37,629 nucleotides of DNA from positions 1 to 37,629 of the forward strand of contig CAMMVQ010000011.1 of assembly GCA_946500425.1 (NCBI GenBank). The letters run 5' to 3'. Under the pieces are notes generated by a model that was given only the letters and a program-made list of their open reading frames with translations, did no database searches and was not told the DNA's origin. Both the position numbers and the translations under genes were made by a program. Shown piece after piece: positions 24,517 through 33,423 of this stretch (position 1 is the first letter of the stretch; each line of letters opens with the position of its first letter). The stretch comes from an uncultured Mollicutes bacterium (GTDB lineage Bacteria > Bacillota_I > Bacilli_A > RF39 > UBA660).

Positions 24517-25470
24517 TTAAGATATTTTTTTATAAAAAGCTTTTGCGTTTTCAGATAAAATCTTTTGACTATCACTATAGTTCCAAACTGAACGAACTCT
24601 TTTTATAGAGCCATTATCCACGTTACCATTACCATCTAAGTTCCAGTTATAATCAACGTCAAACAATAGCTTATTAGGATTTACGTATTTTTTTAATAAA
24701 TTAAAGTATCCTTCTTTAAATAACCTTTCTTTACTTATTAGAACCTTAAAAGGGTCATTACTAATGTCCAAATCCGGGCCTATTCCAATCATTATATTAT
24801 CACTCTTATTTACTAACCTAATCGTATCTAAGTCTAAGCAAGCCCCATGATTTAAGACTCCTTTTAAACCATTTTTAATAAGAAAATCAGCCCAATTTAA
24901 AGGACTACACTTATTACGCCAATACTTAGTATCAACCCCATAACCATAGTCATAATTATAAACCGAAGTATGTAAAATAATTGGTAAATTAGCTTCTTTA
25001 AGAACTTCAATAATATCTTTGTTAACATCATCTGCGTAAAAACCACTAGCAAACCCATGGAATTTAACCGCTACCACATTTTCTTTTAAAAGCAGTTTAT
25101 AAACATAATTAGGGTCATCTAAAACACCATGAACTAAAGGTGCGAAATAAATTCTGACATTAGTTTTTGTTTTTGCTATTTCTTTTAAACAAAGATAATT
25201 AACTATTTCATAAGGATTATTAAATATCTCTTTTTTTATCTTCTTGTTTTTATTACTAGATATTTTATAATAGTGCATTAATTTATAATTTTCGTGCTCC
25301 CATATAAGACTTGCGACACTATTTCCTTCTTTTTCATAAACCGGCCATGGCATTGGCATTAAAATACCAGCGTCAATTCCGTTTCTGATGCAAAACTCAT
25401 CGTACGACTTAAGGGTTGATTCACCAAAATAATAATCTTTTCCTAAGTGACTATGACAATCAATAACCAT
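24517..25470 (-). CDS. amidohydrolase-fold (TIM-barrel) metal-dependent hydrolase
   Basis: The 317-residue protein belongs to the amidohydrolase_2 group. It opens with a metal-binding H-x-H in MVIDCHSHLG, then has a candidate lysine (VAVKFHGFA), a histidine in ILHTS, another in LNHGACLD and the metal Asp in LLFDVDYNW, so the usual metal-centre set seems complete. I chose the ATG at 25470, behind GGAGG; the frame extends nine codons upstream without homology. It is the last gene of the RiPP-type operon, 38 nt after the six-Cys peptide. A role in processing the modified peptide is only inferred from this position. Alternatives are a decarboxylase or unrelated hydrolase. Confidence 0.75.
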   Translation of the reverse strand: MVIDCHSHLGKDYYFGESTLKSYDEFCIRNGIDAGILMPMPWPVYEKEGNSVASLIWEHENYKLMHYYKISSNKNKKIKKEIFNNPYEIVNYLCLKEIAKTKTNVRIYFAPLVHGVLDDPNYVYKLLLKENVVAVKFHGFASGFYADDVNKDIIEVLKEANLPIILHTSVYNYDYGYGVDTKYWRNKCSPLNWADFLIKNGLKGVLNHGACLDLDTIRLVNKSDNIMIGIGPDLDISNDPFKVLISKERLFKEGYFNLLKKYVNPNKLLFDVDYNWNLDGNGNVDNGSIKRVRSVWNYSDSQKILSENAKAFYKKIS

Positions 25471-25482
25471 CTTTCCTCCACT

Positions 25483-25510
25483 AAAAAATAAAGGCAAAGG
25501 CCCTTATTTT
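25483..25510 (-). terminator. hairpin between peptide gene and amidohydrolase
   Basis: On the minus strand AAAATAAGG, a short loop and CCTTTATTTTTT form a stem with one bulged T and end in a T run, directly after the peptide stop. It could partly end transcription so that the peptide is made more than the hydrolase, or protect the 3' end. It is weak in GC, so this is a candidate only. Confidence 0.4.
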
Positions 25511-25688
25511 ATTTAGAATAAATTTCTTTTACTTCTTTTACGTTTTCGTTTTTATCCTTGCATCCTTTGCAAGTTGTATTGCAGGTTCCAACACCTCCCC
25601 CACAAGCACAACTATTACATACGGAAGCAGTAACATCAGCGTTAAAACTCAAAACACTCTTTACCTTGTTCTTATTTAAAGTAATCAT
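25509..25688 (-). CDS. six-cysteine RiPP precursor peptide candidate
   Basis: This 59-residue peptide lies between a radical SAM/SPASM maturase and an amidohydrolase. Residues 1-23 form a Cys-free leader (MITLNKNKVKSVLSFNADVT start). The core holds all six cysteines (24, 27, 29, 36, 40, 43) in the pattern C-x2-C-x-C-x6-C-x3-C-x2-C with a Gly-rich loop, and the tail is charged (Lys/Glu). The number and density of Cys and the Cys-Thr/Ser-rich core resemble SCIFF and other ranthipeptide precursors that receive thioether bridges. Its ATG overlaps the maturase stop (ATGA) behind a perfect GGAGGTGAT, so strong, coupled translation is expected. No signal peptide is seen. No function is known to me; the RiPP assignment is inferred from context and composition. 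Confidence 0.8.
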   Translation of the reverse strand: MITLNKNKVKSVLSFNADVTASVCNSCACGGGVGTCNTTCKGCKDKNENVKEVKEIYSK

Positions 25689-27034
25689 CCTATCACCTCC
25701 TTTTGCTTTGATTCTCTTTGCTTTTTAACCGTTATGTCATATCCTTTTATTAGAATCCAACGCAAGGATTCCTTCGTGTGGATACAAAACGGTTTATCTA
25801 TTTGATTACGGCTCATAAACAAACTTTCAGCCTGAATTGCACACCCTCCGCCACAAATAAATAACGCTTCACAATCTAAGCATTTTTTATTATTAAGGGT
25901 ATTTCTTTCTTTCCAAAACTTCATTTCGTCAGAGTTCAAAACATCCTTTATCGAAGTCTCTTTAATGTTTCCTATAACGTATTTATCTGTTTTTAAATAT
26001 CCATGGCAAACACATAAATCCCCATTTGGTTTCACCGTTATTTGGTTTCCACCAATAGCTCCGCAGTCAGAAAACTTAAATTCCTCGTTTAACATGCTAT
26101 CTATCTTTCTTATCAATCTTCCGTCATAAATGTTTTTTGAAGATAAACACTCGTATGATTTAATAAGAAAGCTACTAGCCCGCTTATAATACTCCTCCCA
26201 CTTATCATCATAGCTTGTATAATGATACAGATTATAAAATATACTTTTCACGTTCAGCTTCTTAAGCCAAGAAAGGACTTCATCTTGATGATCTAGGAAA
26301 TCATTTGAAACGGTAATAGATAATCCAAACTTACACTTTTCCATCTTTAACATTGGGAATTTCTTCATTACTTCATCATAAACGCTTTTTCCGCTTACGC
26401 GATAAACTCTATTTTTATCATTTAGTTCTTTTGGGCCGTCTATTGAAATTCCTACTTCTACTTTATGCTTTGCTAGAAATTTTATTTTGTCTAAATTTAG
26501 CAAGGTAGCGTTCGTTACCATCGAAAAATTAATTGGAGAATTTAACTCTTCGGCCTTGAGTAAAACTTCTTTTATAGTATTCCAATTAACTAATGGCTCA
26601 CCACCGTAGAAAATAACGGAGCCCTTAATGTTGTTTTCCCTTAAATAAGTATCATATTTTTTTAAAGCTAACAAAGCCGTATCTTTACTCATGTTAACTT
26701 CTTTTTTATTATTAAATTGACAATTTTCAACAAAACAATACTTACAAGCAAGGTTGCAGGAAGAACTCATTATAAGGTACATAATTTGTAATTTCCCACT
26801 TACCTTCTTATAACGGTTTTTTATCTGTTCCAAAGCACGGTTATCAACCCGTGAATCTTTAACGTAAATTCCTATGTTTTTCAAACTCTTCTTCTCATCA
26901 CCATCAACGGAAAAGCTTATGATATCATCCAGTTTTTTCTTGTCAACATAAACAACGTTCATAACAAGTGAGTTGTATACCGCGTATACATCCTCTTTGA
27001 TTTTTACCGCTTTAAAATATTTTGATAAAGTCAT
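25685..27034 (-). CDS. radical SAM/SPASM peptide maturase
   Basis: The 449-residue enzyme has an N-terminal region (about 1-85) of the kind seen in peptide maturases (SKYFKAVKI ... YAVYNSLVMNVVYV), which may bind the leader. The radical SAM core has the CxxxCxxC cluster motif C93, C97, C100, and the GGEP motif at 144-147. The SPASM domain shows C324 with G338 and C343 (CX9-15GX4C), then C385, C388, C394, C398 (CX2CX5CX3C) and a final C417. This is the complete layout of enzymes that form thioether or C-C links on RiPPs. The stop overlaps the peptide start. The ATG follows GGAGG, 1 nt after the GNAT gene. Confidence 0.92.
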   Translation of the reverse strand: MTLSKYFKAVKIKEDVYAVYNSLVMNVVYVDKKKLDDIISFSVDGDEKKSLKNIGIYVKDSRVDNRALEQIKNRYKKVSGKLQIMYLIMSSSCNLACKYCFVENCQFNNKKEVNMSKDTALLALKKYDTYLRENNIKGSVIFYGGEPLVNWNTIKEVLLKAEELNSPINFSMVTNATLLNLDKIKFLAKHKVEVGISIDGPKELNDKNRVYRVSGKSVYDEVMKKFPMLKMEKCKFGLSITVSNDFLDHQDEVLSWLKKLNVKSIFYNLYHYTSYDDKWEEYYKRASSFLIKSYECLSSKNIYDGRLIRKIDSMLNEEFKFSDCGAIGGNQITVKPNGDLCVCHGYLKTDKYVIGNIKETSIKDVLNSDEMKFWKERNTLNNKKCLDCEALFICGGGCAIQAESLFMSRNQIDKPFCIHTKESLRWILIKGYDITVKKQRESKQKEVIG

Positions 27035-27035
27035 T

Positions 27036-27491
27036 TTATTCCTCCAAAGAAATATTTTTTATAACTTTTACATCAGAAAAACCAAGTTTATCGTATAGCC
27101 TTACCGCCTCTTTGTTGTTTATACAAACCTTAAGTTCCGCGTACTTGGCATCGTTTTTTTTAGCCCAACTTTTAAACTCATTAATCAGTTTTGTCGCAAC
27201 GCCTTGTTTTCTTTTGTTTTCTACCACGTATATAGCATCTAGTGCGCAAACTTTATTAATGTATGAATCACCATTATTCACCATATATCCATATAAATAT
27301 CCTATTATGTCATCATCTTCTTTAGCGACCAAAAGACATACGTCATCGTTGTTATAAAACTTTTCATACATTGATTTTACAACGCAATTTTCATTGATGT
27401 TAGAATCGTATTCTTTCTCAGTGAGAATCAGTTTAGTTAATAATTTATTAGCTACTAACGCTTCATCATAATCAGCCCTTTTTATTTTCAT
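27036..27491 (-). CDS. GNAT-family N-acetyltransferase
   Basis: The 151-residue protein has the GNAT layout: strand CLLVAKEDDDIIGYLYGYMV, the beta4 segment KVCALDAIYVVENKRKQGVATKLI with acetyl-CoA pyrophosphate loop R-K-Q-G-V-A, and the C-terminal YAELKVCINNKEAVRLYDKLGFSDV. It is of RimI/aminoglycoside-like general type; the substrate is unknown. It precedes the maturase by 1 nt, so it may acetylate the peptide or protect the producer, both being inference. The ATG has GGAGG. Confidence 0.9.
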   Translation of the reverse strand: MKIKRADYDEALVANKLLTKLILTEKEYDSNINENCVVKSMYEKFYNNDDVCLLVAKEDDDIIGYLYGYMVNNGDSYINKVCALDAIYVVENKRKQGVATKLINEFKSWAKKNDAKYAELKVCINNKEAVRLYDKLGFSDVKVIKNISLEE

Positions 27492-27508
27492 GGTTCCTCC
27501 TTAAAACG

Positions 27509-27517
27509 ATTATAACA
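27509..27517 (-). promoter_or_regulatory. extended -10 promoter of the RiPP-type operon
   Basis: On the minus strand TGTTATAAT (TATAAT at 27509-27514) lies 17 bases upstream of the GNAT ATG; no good -35 is seen. If used, it gives the operon a start independent of the ArpU-like genes and a very short leader holding the GGAGG. Confidence 0.5.
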
Positions 27518-27523
27518 GGTACC

Positions 27524-27718
27524 CTAAATAGATTTATGTCTATAATTGTTGCCTATTTTAGTATGTACTTCATAAGATTCATCTTCGACTATTACGTGGG
27601 AATACTTTTTAAGCAAATCCATGTTTATAACTTCTTTTCCGGTAACATCATAAAGTTTTCCTTTTTTTCTTATGAAAATTAAATAATTAGGGTACATGTT
27701 CTTAATTCTTTCTATCAT
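27524..27718 (-). CDS. hypothetical 64-residue protein
   Basis: It starts with a clean GGAGG site and overlaps the end of the ArpU-like gene by 17 bp, so the two are coupled. The sequence is a small Lys/Tyr-rich product (YLIFIRKKGKLYDVTGKEVINMDLL), with a predicted beta hairpin and helix and no transmembrane helix or Cys. I do not recognise it. Confidence 0.55.
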   Translation of the reverse strand: MIERIKNMYPNYLIFIRKKGKLYDVTGKEVINMDLLKKYSHVIVEDESYEVHTKIGNNYRHKSI

Positions 27719-28124
27719 CTTTTTCCTCCACTCCTAAAGAAAAAGCAAATCTTATTAAGGTTTCCTTTTTCTTTATGTAATAATATCCAAGAGAAAATCC
27801 TAAATTATTCGCTATAAAACGGTCATCATAATTATTTTCCTTATCAAAGTACGTCCAGTAAACGATTTTTCTTTCATCACTAGTAAGTTTATTAAACGAA
27901 GACCTAACGTAGTTAATAAAATCCGCTCTATTTTTTAACTCTTCAACGTTTACTTTCATGTACGGATTTTCCGCTGTTTCAAAATATATTTTATCTAAAA
28001 TAAAATCATTACTAATTGAAGAGATGCCGTTATCGACCGATAAAGTATAATAATTATATTTAGTTATTATTTCTTCAACGTTTTTCTTTGTTTTAGACCA
28101 AGATATGTTTTTAGGTTGAACCAT
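27702..28124 (-). CDS. ArpU-like transcriptional regulator (sigma-region-4 fold)
   Basis: The 140-residue protein has an N-terminal polar part and a C-terminal helix-turn-helix. Its signature is KLTSDERKIVYWTYFDKENNYDDRFIANNLGFSLGYYYIKKKETLIRFAFSLGVE, as in ArpU-type phage late-gene or packaging regulators. I place the start at the ATG at 28124 with GGGAG 8 nt upstream; the frame extends 23 codons farther with no homology. Its presence may signal a prophage remnant or a domesticated regulator. It sits about 0.2 kb upstream of the RiPP-type operon and may control it, which is inference. Confidence 0.65.
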   Translation of the reverse strand: MVQPKNISWSKTKKNVEEIITKYNYYTLSVDNGISSISNDFILDKIYFETAENPYMKVNVEELKNRADFINYVRSSFNKLTSDERKIVYWTYFDKENNYDDRFIANNLGFSLGYYYIKKKETLIRFAFSLGVEEKDDRKN

Positions 28125-28291
28125 TGTAACAGCTCCCTTCTTATGACATTGTATCATTTTACTCAAACTAAAAGTTAATTTTAAAATAATCAATAATTCA
28201 TAAAAAAATAAGCTAAAACTAATATTATCTTCATGTATATTATTATCTAAAAATGGTTTTAACCCTTAAAAAAAGCATAGGTTTTTAACAC

Positions 28292-28329
28292 AAAATAAAA
28301 AAGTAAAAGTATATATTTCTCTTTTACTT
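28292..28329 (-). terminator. terminator of uvrA
   Basis: On the minus strand AAGTAAAAG, an 11-base loop and CTTTTACTT (28321-28329 with 28301-28309) are followed by a TTTTATTTT run, directly after the uvrA stop. Confidence 0.75.
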
Positions 28330-28335
28330 CTTGTT

Positions 28336-31146
28336 TTATAATAATGATTTTAAATACTTACCAGTATATGACGCTTCACACTTTGCTACTTTTTCCGGAG
28401 TACCTTCACAAACAACGGTTCCGCCGCCATCTCCGCCTTCCGGTCCCAAATCAATGATGTGGTCCGCAACTTTTATAACGTCTAAATTATGCTCTATTAC
28501 GATAACCGTATCACCATTATCTACGATTCTATTTAAAATGGCAAGTAACTTTTTAATATCGTGACTATGCAAGCCAGTTGTTGGTTCATCCAGGATAAAC
28601 ACGCTTTTACCAGTGGGCTTTTTTTGAAGTTCTTTGGCAAGTTTAACGCGTGAGGCCTCACCGCCGGATAATGTTGGAGCACTTTGACCAAGCTTAATGT
28701 ATCCTAATCCTACGTCCATTAAAACCTGTAGTTTTCTTTTAATCTTGGGGTGATTTTCAAAAAAATTAATTGCTTCTTCAACCCGCATTTGTAAAACGTC
28801 ATAAATGGTTTTGTCCTTGTATTTAACCTCTAATGTTTCTTTATTAAACCTTGTGCCGCCACAAACCTCGCAAGGAACATACACGTCCGGTAAAAAGTTC
28901 ATTGAAATCTTTTTAACGCCATCGCCCCAGCATGATTCACATCGGCCCCCTTTAACGTTAAACGAAAAACGACCTTTATCATATCCCCTTATTTTGGCTT
29001 CTTTGGTTTGGGCAAAAACGTCTCTTATATCATCAAACACGCCAACGTACGTTGCGGGATTACTTCTTGGTGTCCTTCCAATCGGATCTTGCGTAATATC
29101 AATTACTTTATCTACGTTTTCCAACCCTTTAATGCTTTTATATTTTCCAGGAACAACCTTCGACCCATATACGTTTAGTGCTAAAGCTTTATATAAAATT
29201 TGGTTAATCAAACTTGATTTTCCAGAACCTGATACACCCGTTACAACAATTAGTTTCCCCAAAGGAAACTTAACGTTTATGTTTTTTAGGTTGTTTTCTT
29301 TAGCACCTTTTATTTCGATAAACTTACCGTTTCCTTTTCTCCTTTTTTTAGGAACTTCGATTTTCTTTCTACCGCTTAAATAATCCCCGGTTAAACTATT
29401 GGTATTTTGCATAACCTCCTCAGGCGTTCCACAAGCTACTATTTCTCCTCCATGATCCCCGGCACCCGGTCCAACATCAACTAAATAATCCGCTTGAAGC
29501 ATAGTATCCGTATCATGTTCTACCACTATCAAGGTATTTCCTAAATCCCTCATCTTAAGTAACGAATCTATTAATCTTTGATTATCCCTTTGGTGAAGTC
29601 CGATTGACGGTTCGTCCAAAACGTATAATACTCCCGTTAACTGCGAACCTATTTGAGTTGCTAATCTTATCCTTTGAGCCTCTCCACCAGACAACGTACC
29701 AGCACTTCTTGATAAGGTTAGATACCCAAGGCCCACGTTATGCAAAAACTCCAGCCTTGACTTTATTTCTTTGATTAGTAATCTTGCGATTTCTTCTTTT
29801 TCTTTACTTAGTTTTAATCTATCAAAAAACTCATATAACTTATCAATGTTCATGTCGGTTAAATCAATTATGTTCTTTTTATTTATCAAAACTGATAGTA
29901 CACTTTCTTTTAATCTTTTACCATGACAAGTCGGACAAGTAAGTTCAACCATGTACTTGCCAAGCCATTCTCTTATAAACTCACTATTAGTTTCAAAGTA
30001 CCTTCGTTCTAAATTGTCTAAAACTCCCTCGTAGGGTTCAAAGCTATTCATCTCATTACCACTTCTGGTTTTAAACTTAAACTCAATTGGCTCTTTCGTT
30101 CCATGAAGGATTATATCAAGTTCTTTTCTGGTCAAATCCTTTATCTTTTTATTCATGTCTATACCATACTTATCACACACAATTTCTAATTTTTTGATGT
30201 ATATATTCTGGTCATCCATGCCCGCTAAAGGCTCTATTCCTCCTCTTGCAAGTGTTTTTTCTTTATCAGGAATAATTAAATCTTCGCTTATTTTTTGTTT
30301 AAAACCAAGTCCCTTGCAATCAGGACACGAACCATAAGGAGCGTTAAAGCTAAACATTCTGGGTTCTAGTTCTTCAAGAGAAAAATCACAGTGAGGACAC
30401 GCAAAAGACTCGCTCATCACTATTTCATCACGTCCCGGAATTTCAACAACGGCCTTTCCGTGGGATAATTTGCAAGCCAGCTCCAACGCCTCGTATATTC
30501 TTCCCCTTGCCTCGTCTTTTTTTATAATTCTATCTACCACCACAAGGATGTTATGCTTCTTATTTTTATCTAAGTCTATGTTGGTACTTAAATCAAAGGT
30601 TTCACCATCAATCTTAACTCGTACGTAACCATCTTTTTTAAGGGATTCAAGAACATCTTTATGGGTGCCTTTTTTACCATAGATAACGGGAGACATAATT
30701 ACTAGTCTGGCACCATCTTCTTCATTCATTATCTGGTTAGTCATTTCTTCTATTGATTGACTTGAAATCGGAATGTTATGATTAGGGCAATAAGGAACAC
30801 CAATACGCGCAAACAAAAGCCTAAAATAATCATATATTTCAGTTACCGTTCCAACGGTAGACCTAGGATTATTATTAGTTGTTTTTTGATCTATTGAAAT
30901 TGATGGGGAAAGTCCCTCAATTGAATCAACGTCTGGTTTTGACGTTCCCCCTAGAAATTGCCTTGCATAAGCAGATAAACTTTCTACGTACCTTCTTTGA
31001 CCTTCCGCGTATATAGTATCAAAAGCAAGTGATGACTTGCCAGAACCTGATACACCTGTCATAACCGTCAATTTATTCTTAGGTATTTCAATATCTACGT
31101 TTTTTAAATTATTTTCTCTAGCACCTTTTACTATAATCTTATCCAT
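28336..31146 (-). CDS. uvrA: excinuclease ABC subunit A
   Basis: UvrA finds bulky DNA damage in nucleotide excision repair. The roughly 936-residue protein has two ABC ATPase modules, each with Walker A GVSGSGKSS and signature LSGGEAQRIRLA / LSGGEASRVKLA. It also has the Cys-rich zinc modules (CPHCDF ... CPDCKG; CPTCHG; CESCWGDG ... CEVCGG) and the RFSFNVKGGRC motif. I place the start at the ATG at 31146, 8 nt after GAGG; a GTG three codons upstream lies in the ribosome site. uvrB lies upstream on the same strand after a gap holding a terminator, so uvrA may have its own promoter. Confidence 0.97.
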   Translation of the reverse strand: MDKIIVKGARENNLKNVDIEIPKNKLTVMTGVSGSGKSSLAFDTIYAEGQRRYVESLSAYARQFLGGTSKPDVDSIEGLSPSISIDQKTTNNNPRSTVGTVTEIYDYFRLLFARIGVPYCPNHNIPISSQSIEEMTNQIMNEEDGARLVIMSPVIYGKKGTHKDVLESLKKDGYVRVKIDGETFDLSTNIDLDKNKKHNILVVVDRIIKKDEARGRIYEALELACKLSHGKAVVEIPGRDEIVMSESFACPHCDFSLEELEPRMFSFNAPYGSCPDCKGLGFKQKISEDLIIPDKEKTLARGGIEPLAGMDDQNIYIKKLEIVCDKYGIDMNKKIKDLTRKELDIILHGTKEPIEFKFKTRSGNEMNSFEPYEGVLDNLERRYFETNSEFIREWLGKYMVELTCPTCHGKRLKESVLSVLINKKNIIDLTDMNIDKLYEFFDRLKLSKEKEEIARLLIKEIKSRLEFLHNVGLGYLTLSRSAGTLSGGEAQRIRLATQIGSQLTGVLYVLDEPSIGLHQRDNQRLIDSLLKMRDLGNTLIVVEHDTDTMLQADYLVDVGPGAGDHGGEIVACGTPEEVMQNTNSLTGDYLSGRKKIEVPKKRRKGNGKFIEIKGAKENNLKNINVKFPLGKLIVVTGVSGSGKSSLINQILYKALALNVYGSKVVPGKYKSIKGLENVDKVIDITQDPIGRTPRSNPATYVGVFDDIRDVFAQTKEAKIRGYDKGRFSFNVKGGRCESCWGDGVKKISMNFLPDVYVPCEVCGGTRFNKETLEVKYKDKTIYDVLQMRVEEAINFFENHPKIKRKLQVLMDVGLGYIKLGQSAPTLSGGEASRVKLAKELQKKPTGKSVFILDEPTTGLHSHDIKKLLAILNRIVDNGDTVIVIEHNLDVIKVADHIIDLGPEGGDGGGTVVCEGTPEKVAKCEASYTGKYLKSLL

Positions 31147-31342
31147 ATACAACACCTCTAGCGACTATATTCTATCATAAAACCATAAAAATTAAAATTG
31201 TTATTTATTGGTTAATGAACTTTTTCCTTCATTTTTATTTGCCCGTTACATAAATGCTAAACAATACTTAGATATCCCGTACAAAGTAGGCTAACCTTTA
31301 ATATCTTTATTACTTTGACAAACATTTGTTTCTATCACAATT
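31147..31342. other. uvrB-uvrA spacer
   Basis: About 200 bases between the uvrB terminator and uvrA. A TAGAAT -10-like box lies on the minus strand at 31169-31174, close to the uvrA start, with no convincing -35. Otherwise I see nothing. Confidence 0.4.
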
Positions 31343-31378
31343 AAAAAAAGCGATGAACAAGAATAATTATGTTCATCA
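31343..31378 (-). terminator. terminator of uvrB
   Basis: On the minus strand GATGAACA / TGTTCATC (31370-31377 with 31352-31359) is followed by a run of seven T, just after the uvrB stop. Confidence 0.8.
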
Positions 31379-31381
31379 TTT

Positions 31382-33334
31382 TTAATTAACCTTCATTTCA
31401 AATATAATATCACGAAGTTCCATAGCACGCTCAAAGTCTAAGTCATCAGCAGCTTTCTTCATTTCTGCTTCTAATTCTTTTAAAAGTTTATCATCATGGA
31501 TTTCTTCTTTAGTTCTATGCTTCTTAGTTTTTTTATCATCAGCGTTAACACTTACGACTTCCATTATTTTTTTCTTGATTGTTTGTGGCACAATGCCGTG
31601 TTCTTCATTATATTTAATTTGTATAGCACGACGTCTTTTAGTCTCATCGATAGCCTGTTTCATCGCTTCGCTTATTATGTCACCATACATTATAACCCTA
31701 CCTTCAGCGTTTCTTGCACACCTTCCAATGGTCTGAATAAGACTTCTATGGCTTCTTAAGAATCCTTGCTTATCAGCGTCTAAAATAGCAACCAAACTAA
31801 CTTCAGGAATATCTAACCCTTCACGAAGTAAGTTTATTCCAACCAAAACGTCATATTTTCCGCTCCTTAAATCATGAATTATTTGAAGTCTTTCAAGTGT
31901 TTTAACCTCGCTATGAAGGTACGCAACCTTTATATTTAAGTTTTTCAAATAAGATGTAAGTTCTTCTGCCATTCTAATGGTTAGCGTAGTAACAAGCGTT
32001 CTATCGCCTTTTTCTATTTGTTTTTGTATTTCTTCTATTAAATCATCTACTTGATTCTTAGAATTTCTTACTTCTATTAACGGGTCTAAAAGGCCTGTAG
32101 GTCTTATTATTTGTTCTACCACGTGGTTATTTACCTTTTGTAATTCTTCATCTCCTGGGGTTGCTGATACGTATATTACTTGGTTTATCTTTTCTTCAAA
32201 CTCTTCATACCTTAGTGGTCTATTATCTAAAGCCGATGGAAGTCTAAAGCCATAATCAACAAGCATTTGTTTTCTGTTTCTATCTCCGTTATACATTGCT
32301 TTAACCTGAGGGAGTGTTACGTGAGACTCATCTACTACCATCAAGTAATCTTCCGGAAAGAAATCTAAAAGACATGTTGGCGTTGCACCAGCGGGTTTTA
32401 AAGCTAGGTGTCTAGAGTAGTTTTCAACTCCGGAACAAAAACCTGTTTCTTCTAGCATTTCTATATCATATTTGCACCTCTGTCCCAGGCGTTCAGCTTC
32501 TAATAATTTACCATTATCACGAAAATATTTTAATCTATCTTCTAGTTCAGCTTTAATATTAACAATCGCTTTTTTAAGTTTTTCCTCACTAGTTACGAAA
32601 TGTGACGCGGGCATAATTGATATAAACTTTTTGTCATTAACAACAACCCCCGTTAACACGTCAAACTCTGATATTCGGTCTACTTCATCTCCAAATAATT
32701 CAATTCTAATTCCGTGACTTTTCTCATAAGCCGGTATAACCTCAATAACGTCTCCTTTAGCTCTAAAGGTACCCCTTACTAAATCAATATTATTTCTTTC
32801 GTACATCATATCAACTAGTTTAGATAAAACATCATTTCGATTTATAACGTCACCAACTTTTAAAGTTAGCATATGATTTTCGTATTCTTCTTTATCTCCA
32901 ATACCATAAATGCACGATACGGAAGCAACCACAATAACATCTTTATTATTTATAAGAGAACTGGTTGCATAATGTCTTAGCTCGTCAATTTCATCATTTA
33001 TTGAAGAGTCCTTTTCAATGTAAGTATCACTTGAAGGCACGTATGCTTCAGGTTGATAATAATCATAGTACGAAACAAAGTAACAAACGTGATTGTTTGG
33101 AAAGATTTCCTTTAACTCTGAGTACAACTGACCTGCAAGCGTTTTGTTATGTGCTAAAACTAGCGTTGGCTTGTTTACTTCTTTAATTACGTTTGCGATT
33201 GTAAATGTTTTACCAGTACCCGTTGCCCCTAGTAAAACCTGGTATTTCTTACCATCTTTTACACCATCAGAAAGCTCTTTAATTGCCTCTGGTTGATCGC
33301 CAGATGGGCGGAATTTAGATACTAAATCAAACAT
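31382..33334 (-). CDS. uvrB: excinuclease ABC subunit B
   Basis: UvrB is the damage-verifying helicase of nucleotide excision repair. The roughly 650-residue protein has Walker [11 protein letters not shown], the beta-hairpin/DNA region [28 protein letters not shown], the [10 protein letters not shown] helicase motif, the [27 protein letters not shown] motif and QTIGRCARN, and a C-terminal UVR domain ([23 protein letters not shown]). I place the start at the ATG at 33334, 8 nt after GAGG; the frame's earlier GTG lies in the ribosome site. Confidence 0.97.
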   Translation of the reverse strand: MFDLVSKFRPSGDQPEAIKELSDGVKDGKKYQVLLGATGTGKTFTIANVIKEVNKPTLVLAHNKTLAGQLYSELKEIFPNNHVCYFVSYYDYYQPEAYVPSSDTYIEKDSSINDEIDELRHYATSSLINNKDVIVVASVSCIYGIGDKEEYENHMLTLKVGDVINRNDVLSKLVDMMYERNNIDLVRGTFRAKGDVIEVIPAYEKSHGIRIELFGDEVDRISEFDVLTGVVVNDKKFISIMPASHFVTSEEKLKKAIVNIKAELEDRLKYFRDNGKLLEAERLGQRCKYDIEMLEETGFCSGVENYSRHLALKPAGATPTCLLDFFPEDYLMVVDESHVTLPQVKAMYNGDRNRKQMLVDYGFRLPSALDNRPLRYEEFEEKINQVIYVSATPGDEELQKVNNHVVEQIIRPTGLLDPLIEVRNSKNQVDDLIEEIQKQIEKGDRTLVTTLTIRMAEELTSYLKNLNIKVAYLHSEVKTLERLQIIHDLRSGKYDVLVGINLLREGLDIPEVSLVAILDADKQGFLRSHRSLIQTIGRCARNAEGRVIMYGDIISEAMKQAIDETKRRRAIQIKYNEEHGIVPQTIKKKIMEVVSVNADDKKTKKHRTKEEIHDDKLLKELEAEMKKAADDLDFERAMELRDIIFEMKVN

Positions 33335-33360
33335 AATTATCACCTCTAATTAATACGTTT

Positions 33361-33389
33361 ATTCTATCATTTATTATAAAAGAAAACAA
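33361..33389 (-). promoter_or_regulatory. candidate sigma-A promoter of uvrB
   Basis: On the minus strand TTGTTT (33384-33389), a 17-bp spacer and TAGAAT (33361-33366), about 27 bases upstream of the ATG. No LexA or DinR box was evident by eye. Confidence 0.5.
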
Positions 33390-33423
33390 GAAAGTTTTAA
33401 AACTAATAATAGTTTAATTAATA

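Noticed and set aside
25471-25497. Longer amidohydrolase start at 25497
   Set aside because: The nine extra codons overlap the GGAGG site that serves the ATG at 25470.
25509-25688. Calling the six-Cys peptide SCIFF outright
   Set aside because: Cys number fits but spacing, length and gene order differ from the SCIFF pattern I know, and no model could be run.
28805-29383. Long plus-strand frame (192 codons) inside uvrA
   Set aside because: It is antisense to the conserved uvrA frame, without ribosome site or recognisable product.
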